A stretch of DNA of 12,578 nt from JAZDOH01 sp043798815. GTDB taxonomy: Bacteria; Patescibacteriota; Gracilibacteria; UM-FILTER-43-11. The stretch is from positions 1-12,578 of the forward strand of contig JAZDOH010000034.1 of NCBI GenBank assembly GCA_043798815.1. Reading direction: 5' to 3'. Below are positions 8,644 through 12,578 of the stretch, piece by piece; the first letter of the stretch is position 1; each line of letters begins with the position of its first letter. Under the pieces are notes generated by a model. It saw nothing but the letters and a program-made list of their open reading frames with translations, was not told the DNA's origin and searched no databases. The position numbers and the translations under genes were made by a program.

Positions 8644-8722
8644 TTGACAGTTAAAAGATATTATGTCTTGACACCTAAATTCATTTTTGGTATTTTAAAC
8701 GGGCGTATTTTTTAACTGTAAA
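8644..8722. repeat. 17-bp imperfect inverted repeat flanking the gene 4 promoter
   Basis: Bases 8644-8660 match the reverse complement of 8706-8722 at 15 of 17 positions, including an uninterrupted 10-base block (ACAGTTAAAA at 8647-8656, TTTTAACTGT at 8710-8719). The 45 bases between the arms hold the whole promoter. The right arm also contains a local palindrome TTTTTTA-ACTG-TAAAAAA (8708-8725) touching the ATG. Possibilities are paired operator sites, an invertible promoter, or coincidence in AT-rich DNA. No recombinase gene is in the window. Confidence 0.45.
8668..8696 (+). promoter_or_regulatory. Sigma-70-type promoter of gene 4
   Basis: TTGACA (8668-8673) is followed after exactly 17 bases by TATTTT (8691-8696), four of six matches to the -10 consensus. 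Transcription would start near 8703, about 22 bases before the ATG at 8726. This separates gene 4 from the Rhs operon and supports the upstream ATG over the internal ATG at 8759. Confidence 0.7.
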
Positions 8723-8725
8723 AAA

Positions 8726-9835
8726 ATGGTTCCTTCAGAAAATGACGGTGGAGATTCAATGGATTGTTCTGCTCGTGGCGCATTTGCAGGTGCCGTTCTT
8801 GGCGTTGCAATAGCCTGCACACCCACACCACGCGGTCGTCATGCTCGTACTGAAGATCCAAATGATGGTGGAGCTGATGCCGTTGCTGTTGCCACTCGAC
8901 CGGTAGAAATTGAACCTGAACATGGAAGGGCTGAGGCCGCAGAAGAGGACGAAGAAGGTGAGGCTGCAGGAGCAGGAAAAGAAGTAGCTGCAGGGGTGGG
9001 GGAAGCAAACGAAGTTGCGACCGGAGCCCGCGTGCGTGTTGTTTTGATTTTAAGAAATCCGGTAAATGAGGCAGAAGGCGGAGAAAGTGAAGCTGAAGAA
9101 GGTGTGGAAGAAGGAGAAGGCGAGAGTGAAAGTGAAGGGGAAAGTGAAGGTCAAAGCGAAGCTGAAATTCCAGGTGCAAGAGCAGGAATAATGGCAAGCA
9201 CGGGCTCGAGCGTGAGCAGGCAAGATTTTGTTATAACCGGCCCTAGTGGTGTGTCCTTAGCCCCTGAAGCAGTTCAGGAAGCTGTTATTGATGCCCGTGG
9301 TGCAGTTCAGCGAGTTCTTGTCGTAGTGTTGCCTCCACATCAATTTGACCATGGAGGACTGAACGAGTTAGATGTTTGGTTGAACGGTTCAAATCCTTCG
9401 CAATGGAGATTGTTAGTTGAAACCCCCGACGAACTAACTACTCTTGGAGCCGACAACCCTATCCGCCCTTCATCGGATATAGATCAATTTCTTTACACAG
9501 GCGAAGTTCCTGTTTTGAATCCCGGAACAACAAACATCGGCTTTGGCATTAGGCAATGGGTAAATGGTCAATTAAGAAATACCGCTTGTGGAAAATTTAC
9601 TAATACTACCGGCAGGTCTCAATGGGTTACCGCGGCAGTTCAAGATCATCCTCACGTTTTGGTGATGGGTGGTCAGGAAATTGTCCCAAGTGCGCCTCAG
9701 CTACTTCAATCTGGAAAATCCATTGAAGTGGTGGCTTATACGGAAGAGCTTACATGCCCACCAGAGGGTACCATGGCAACATTTGAAGTCGCAATTGAAG
9801 AGGCGCCCGAGGAAGCACCTGAAGAAGCGCCTTAA
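8726..9835 (+). CDS. Hypothetical lipoprotein-like protein with a Glu-rich tract
   Basis: 369 aa, not recognised. A hydrophobic Ala/Val/Gly segment (about residues 19-30) ends at Cys31 (LGVAIAC), an imperfect lipobox with Ala rather than Leu at -3. A Pro/Arg/Asp linker with DPNDGGAD follows. Residues about 61-150 are rich in Glu, Gly, Ala and Ser, most densely at 113-148, and interrupted by a hydrophobic stretch (RVRVVLILRNPV). Residues about 160-355 look like an ordinary globular domain. The tail is three EEAP units (358-369). The first ATG fits the promoter. A second ATG at 8759 has GGTGGAG upstream (8747-8753) and would give a shorter leader directly before the hydrophobic segment. It follows the Rhs operon but has its own promoter. 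A cell-surface or envelope location is inferred; no function can be assigned. Confidence 0.8.
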   Translation: MVPSENDGGDSMDCSARGAFAGAVLGVAIACTPTPRGRHARTEDPNDGGADAVAVATRPVEIEPEHGRAEAAEEDEEGEAAGAGKEVAAGVGEANEVATGARVRVVLILRNPVNEAEGGESEAEEGVEEGEGESESEGESEGQSEAEIPGARAGIMASTGSSVSRQDFVITGPSGVSLAPEAVQEAVIDARGAVQRVLVVVLPPHQFDHGGLNELDVWLNGSNPSQWRLLVETPDELTTLGADNPIRPSSDIDQFLYTGEVPVLNPGTTNIGFGIRQWVNGQLRNTACGKFTNTTGRSQWVTAAVQDHPHVLVMGGQEIVPSAPQLLQSGKSIEVVAYTEELTCPPEGTMATFEVAIEEAPEEAPEEAP

Positions 9836-9874
9836 AACTCATTGACGTAGCTCTTAATATTTTGTTATTCGATA

Positions 9875-9902
9875 TTGATTTTTTTTGCCTATTTGCTATC
9901 CT
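9875..9902 (+). promoter_or_regulatory. Possible promoter of gene 5
   Basis: TTGATT (9875-9880), a 16-base spacer and TATCCT (9897-9902) lie in AT-rich DNA about 28 bases before the ATG at 9930. Both boxes are imperfect, so this is weaker than the other promoters, and read-through from gene 4 (94 bases upstream) is possible. Confidence 0.4.
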
Positions 9903-9929
9903 AATCTTAGCTAGGAAATTTATAACTAA

Positions 9930-10577
9930 ATGATAGAAAATAATGAAACACCAACGGCAGTAGCAGAGCAAGAGAGCGAAAGCTCAGGAACTCATCATGC
10001 TCGCGGAAGGATTGGAGGGCGCTTGGGGCCTTTGGTTGCCGCGGTTGCCGCGGCGATTCTGGCGGTTTGTGGCCCGGCCGCCAAAGCTGGAGTGGAAGCA
10101 GAAAATGAATTTTCCGAAAAAGAAATGACAGCTGTTAGGGCGGAAATAATCAGGATTTTAGGCCCTCATTTCATTAAAGGAGCCCAGAGAGGAGATTATA
10201 TTTTGAAAAAAGAAGGTTTAAAAAAAGCAGGCTCAGACGGTGGATGGGTTGATCTGAGAGGCCGACAGGAATTGGAAGGTGTCGATCAAGAAGATCGAGT
10301 GGGTCGAAACAGAATTAGATTTATGGGGGAAACTTTTGGCATACAAGCCGTCAAAGTAAGGGGACGAATTTACTATTATCTTCGGGGAACGGAAGGGGGT
10401 GAGGAAGATACTATTGCCTTTGCTGTTGCCTCTGATAAAAAAGACAAGGGAGGAGAAAGCGGCGCTGTGGCAAAATTGAGAAGATTAGTTGAAGAAGAAA
10501 AGTTGATCGAAAAAAGAGCCAAAGCCCTGGGGGTCTTGAGTAAGGGTGAAGAACAGGAATGCCTTGCTTCAAATTGA
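9930..10577 (+). CDS. Hypothetical exported or membrane-anchored protein
   Basis: 215 aa, not recognised. A polar, acidic start (residues 1-22) and a short basic stretch (HARGRIGGRLG, 23-33) are followed by an Ala-rich hydrophobic segment (34-46) ending at Cys47. AAKA/G at 51-54 would suit signal peptidase I if Cys47 is not a lipid anchor. Residues about 60-160 are mixed-charge and probably folded, including GGWVDLRGRQELEG and VKVRGRIYYYLRG. Residues about 176-206 are probably a charged helix (VAKLRRLVEEEKLIEKRAKAL). An AGGAAA at 9913-9918 lies about 11 bases before the start, too far to be a good ribosome binding site. It ends in TGA, 25 bases before the convergent stop of gene 6. The long polar leader resembles those of genes 4 and 7. 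Function unknown. Confidence 0.75.
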   Translation: MIENNETPTAVAEQESESSGTHHARGRIGGRLGPLVAAVAAAILAVCGPAAKAGVEAENEFSEKEMTAVRAEIIRILGPHFIKGAQRGDYILKKEGLKKAGSDGGWVDLRGRQELEGVDQEDRVGRNRIRFMGETFGIQAVKVRGRIYYYLRGTEGGEEDTIAFAVASDKKDKGGESGAVAKLRRLVEEEKLIEKRAKALGVLSKGEEQECLASN

Positions 10578-10602
10578 GAGTTGAATGGAAGTGGTTTCCA
10601 CG

Positions 10603-11766
10603 TTATCCCAATATTTTTTCAAGCGTCTCTTCCAGAAACAATCTCCAGGGGACAACGGTGACCCCTTGATGTTTGTAAGGCTGGCTTGTTTCTGCAACGA
10701 CATAACGGGCGCTATCCGGGTATTCTTTTTTGAAAAAACGCAAACCGGAGAAATGAGAATTTTGTATATTGGAAGATGCTTTGATTTCAATGGCCACGAC
10801 GATTTTATTTTTCCGGACCATTAAAAGATCCACTTCAGCTCCTCCTTGGGTTCTCCAATAAAATAACTCGTAATCGCTTTGCCGGTACTGGATACGGTAT
10901 CGTATTTCATTGACGATCCATTGTTCAAACAGACGCCCCCGGATCAGAGAGCCGGCTTCATCTTTGAGCAGGCGATTGAGGCTGTTTACAACTCCATTGT
11001 CGAAAAAATAAAACTTTGGGTGGGAACTTAGCTGTTTTCGCTTACTCCTTGTCCAGCCGGGTAATCGGAAACCGATCAGTGTATCTTCCAGGATATCGTA
11101 GTAACCTTGCACTGAACGTGCTGGCAGGGCGCATTCCCTGGCTATATTAGAATAATTCACGATTTCGCCAAACGTGCTGGCCGCCATTTCTAAAAAACGC
11201 GCGAAACCAGCAAGGTTTCGCACAACCCCTTCCGCCTGAATTTCTTCTTTTAAATATATGTCCGTGTAGGCCTGCAGAATTTCGATTTTGAGAGTATCTT
11301 CTTTTTCATAGATTGCCGGCAGAGAGCCGAAACGCAAAACATTTTCCAGGCGTATGGCAGTTTTTATTTCCGGATAAACAAATGGAGCCAGCAATCGCTG
11401 GAGCGCGCTTCCACCCAAAAGATTAGCGCCGCCGCGTTTGAGCTTTCTGGCGCTGGATCCTGTCATAATGAATTGGGATTTGGTTGTGTCGATCAGCGCC
11501 TGAATTTCATCCAAAAGAAGAGGGATTTTCTGAATTTCATCTACAAAGATCGTTCTGACTTTTTTCTCTTTTATCTGATAAATGGCTTCCTTGCGAAATA
11601 AGGAGGGATTACGAAGATATTTAAAATAAACATCTGTTTCCAGCAAATTGACCGACCAGGAATTTTTAGGAAGAATGGACTGGATGAGTGTGCTTTTTCC
11701 AGTCTGGCGTGGACCGAAAAGAAAGAAGGAATGGCGCTCCGGCAGAGATATTATTCTTGCAATCAT
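10603..11766 (-). CDS. AAA ATPase with DUF4143 C-terminal domain
   Basis: 387 aa, the usual length of this family. Walker A is GPRQTGKST (18-26, with K24), Walker B is TIFVDEI (72-78, with D76 and E77), and MTGSSARKL (101-109) is the sensor region typical of these AAA_14 proteins. The C-terminal DUF4143 part contains AEVDLLMVRKNKIVVAIEIK (310-329), whose E311, D313, E327 and K329 resemble a PD-(D/E)XK nuclease-like core. Such ATPases are common in bacteria and archaea, often as stand-alone genes; their biological role is not firmly known. Frame and motifs are intact, so the gene is probably functional. It is the only minus-strand gene here, sitting between + strand genes of another kind, which suggests an independently acquired gene. 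The start ATG at 11766 has no Shine-Dalgarno. Confidence 0.93.
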   Translation of the reverse strand: MIARIISLPERHSFFLFGPRQTGKSTLIQSILPKNSWSVNLLETDVYFKYLRNPSLFRKEAIYQIKEKKVRTIFVDEIQKIPLLLDEIQALIDTTKSQFIMTGSSARKLKRGGANLLGGSALQRLLAPFVYPEIKTAIRLENVLRFGSLPAIYEKEDTLKIEILQAYTDIYLKEEIQAEGVVRNLAGFARFLEMAASTFGEIVNYSNIARECALPARSVQGYYDILEDTLIGFRLPGWTRSKRKQLSSHPKFYFFDNGVVNSLNRLLKDEAGSLIRGRLFEQWIVNEIRYRIQYRQSDYELFYWRTQGGAEVDLLMVRKNKIVVAIEIKASSNIQNSHFSGLRFFKKEYPDSARYVVAETSQPYKHQGVTVVPWRLFLEETLEKILG

Positions 11767-11790
11767 GTTTCATAAATATCATATATTTTT

Positions 11791-11815
11791 GAATTGATAA
11801 AGCATTTTTCAATTC
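11791..11815. promoter_or_regulatory. 25-base palindrome upstream of the ATPase gene
   Basis: GAATTGATAAA and TTTTTCAATTC are arms around a GCA centre, with 10 of 11 positions pairing. The element ends 24 bases before the ATPase start codon. It lacks a following T run on either strand, so it is not a standard terminator; a dimeric repressor site is plausible. I could not find a convincing -35/-10 pair for the ATPase gene around it. Confidence 0.4.
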
Positions 11816-11925
11816 ATAATTTACCTCTCTCTTTGGTTAGGAAGAAAAATCCCCTTGCCTTTTCCCCCTGAAATCATATAATATAACTGGTTTCAGACGT
11901 TTACATTTTCCAGAGCGGAAACGGA

Positions 11926-11954
11926 TTGACATAAATACAAAAATAAGGTAAAGT
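11926..11954 (+). promoter_or_regulatory. Sigma-70-type promoter of gene 7
   Basis: TTGACA (11926-11931), a 17-base spacer and TAAAGT (11949-11954, four of six -10 matches) lie ahead of the ATG at 12004, giving a leader of about 43 bases. An 8-base inverted repeat, AAGGTAAA (11945-11952) and TTTACCTT (11971-11978), overlaps the -10 box and the expected transcription start, a position suited to an operator. Confidence 0.65.
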
Positions 11955-12003
11955 GATCTCCTGGTATTTTTTTACCTTTTCATCCTTTGTATCTTCAGCG
12001 ACT

Positions 12004-12578
12004 ATGAAACCTGATTTCTCCCCCCGCATTGTCCACGCCGCCCTGATCGAGGCCGTAGCAGCAGGCCGGGAAAATTTCATGACCCGTCTCCACGCCCTCC
12101 ATGATCTGGCCCGTTCTTCCCGTATGAAGATCAGTGAGCTGGTGACACGCTTTAAAGAACTGGCTGACTCTTTCCGTATTCCCAAATTTCTCCGCCCCCG
12201 GCTGTGGAAACTGTTTGCGGCGGGAGCTTTAGCCATGGCCTGCGGAGGTGACCCCAATAACAACCCCGCTGATGACATGGATCCGGTTAATCCCGCTCCG
12301 GACGGAGGAGCGGACATGCTCTGGCCAACGGAAGACGGGCCTGTCGCTGACGCGGATACGGATGCCGGCATTCCCTCCTCCGCCTGCACCAAAAAAGTAG
12401 AGGACGGTTACCTCGCCATGGGTCTTGTGAACCCGAAAGCCAAAAAACCCACACAGCTGGTCATCCCGTATAATGAAACATTCCCCGAGTATGAAGGGGA
12501 CACCGTTACTGCGGAACCGGACACCTTCGGCCGCGCCGCCTGCATCAAAGTCGCCGTCGGCCAGAGTACCGGCACTGC
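12004..12578 (+). CDS. Hypothetical lipoprotein with long N-terminal leader (5' part only)
   Basis: 191 complete codons are open to the right edge, so the C-terminus is missing. Residues 1-66 are polar and probably helical with many basic residues (TRLHALHDLARSSRMK, FLRPRLWKL). An Ala-rich hydrophobic segment then ends at Cys80 (FAAGALAMACGGD), a lipobox-like site followed by a Pro/Asn/Asp linker with PDGGAD, typical of lipoproteins. The globular part begins near Cys127. In-frame ATGs at residues 26 and 41 could give shorter leaders, but the promoter position and the absence of Shine-Dalgarno sequences at most genes here make 12004 a reasonable choice. This stretch looks GC-richer than gene 6. 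The family is not recognised; a lipid-anchored surface protein is inferred. Confidence 0.75.
   Translation, partial: MKPDFSPRIVHAALIEAVAAGRENFMTRLHALHDLARSSRMKISELVTRFKELADSFRIPKFLRPRLWKLFAAGALAMACGGDPNNNPADDMDPVNPAPDGGADMLWPTEDGPVADADTDAGIPSSACTKKVEDGYLAMGLVNPKAKKPTQLVIPYNETFPEYEGDTVTAEPDTFGRAACIKVAVGQSTGT

Noticed and set aside
8644..8664. TTGACA (8644-8649) with TATTAT (8659-8664) as a second gene 4 promoter
   Set aside because: The spacer is only nine bases, too short for sigma-70.
8712..9197. Minus-strand frame rich in Leu, His and Gln
   Set aside because: This is the reverse reading of the Glu-rich tract of gene 4, where GAA and GAG become TTC and CTC; it is an artefact of low complexity.
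10575..10577. Possible recoding of TGA as Gly, as in Gracilibacteria or Absconditabacteria
   Set aside because: The clear genes contain no in-frame TGA, and reading through this stop would run into the antisense of gene 6; the standard code explains the window.
10586..10604. Small hairpin (GTGG-TTT-CCAC) between convergent genes 5 and 6 as a terminator
   Set aside because: The stem is only four bases and no T run follows on either strand.

Overview
The window carries seven genes: three co-directional genes of a secreted Rhs/Tc-toxin-like locus on the left, then two unrecognised + strand genes, one minus-strand ATPase gene, and one + strand gene cut by the right edge. Base composition is moderate. 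Clear TTGACA-type promoters occur, start codons almost never have a Shine-Dalgarno sequence, and the standard genetic code fits. A 21-base palindromic repeat inside the first gene resembles short interspersed repeats that I recall from Patescibacteria (CPR) genomes. A Patescibacteria member is therefore a reasonable guess, but the sequence does not prove it; low-GC Gram-negative groups that make many lipoproteins remain possible.

Left part (1-8619): one promoter (44-72) precedes three genes with gaps of 14 and 6 bases. Gene 1 (1949 aa) has a signal peptide, an SpvB domain, six FG-GAP-type motifs, a TcdB-like middle region and a long run of RHS/YD repeats. It stops just before the RHS-repeat-associated core and continues instead into an Asp/Gly linker and a fibronectin-III-like end. 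Gene 2 (501 aa) is exported and consists of two copies of a beta-rich unit. Gene 3 (364 aa) has its own signal peptide, then exactly the RHS core missing from gene 1, then an M15 peptidase like phage L-alanyl-D-glutamate endolysins, with zinc and catalytic residues intact. I read this as an Rhs toxin divided between two exported proteins, with an extra exported protein encoded between them. It could deliver or display a peptidoglycan-cutting domain outside the cell.

Right part (8620-12578): genes 4, 5 and 7 are unrecognised. Each has an N-terminal stretch, then an Ala-rich hydrophobic segment ending in Cys, like lipoproteins with extended leaders; genes 4 and 7 have good promoters. Gene 4 also has a long Glu/Gly/Ser tract and a 17-bp imperfect inverted repeat flanking its promoter. 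Gene 6, convergent with gene 5, is an AAA ATPase with a DUF4143 C-terminus.

No rRNA, tRNA, CRISPR array, transposase or convincing intrinsic terminator was seen. No intergenic gap exceeds 300 bases; the longest is 11767-12003.
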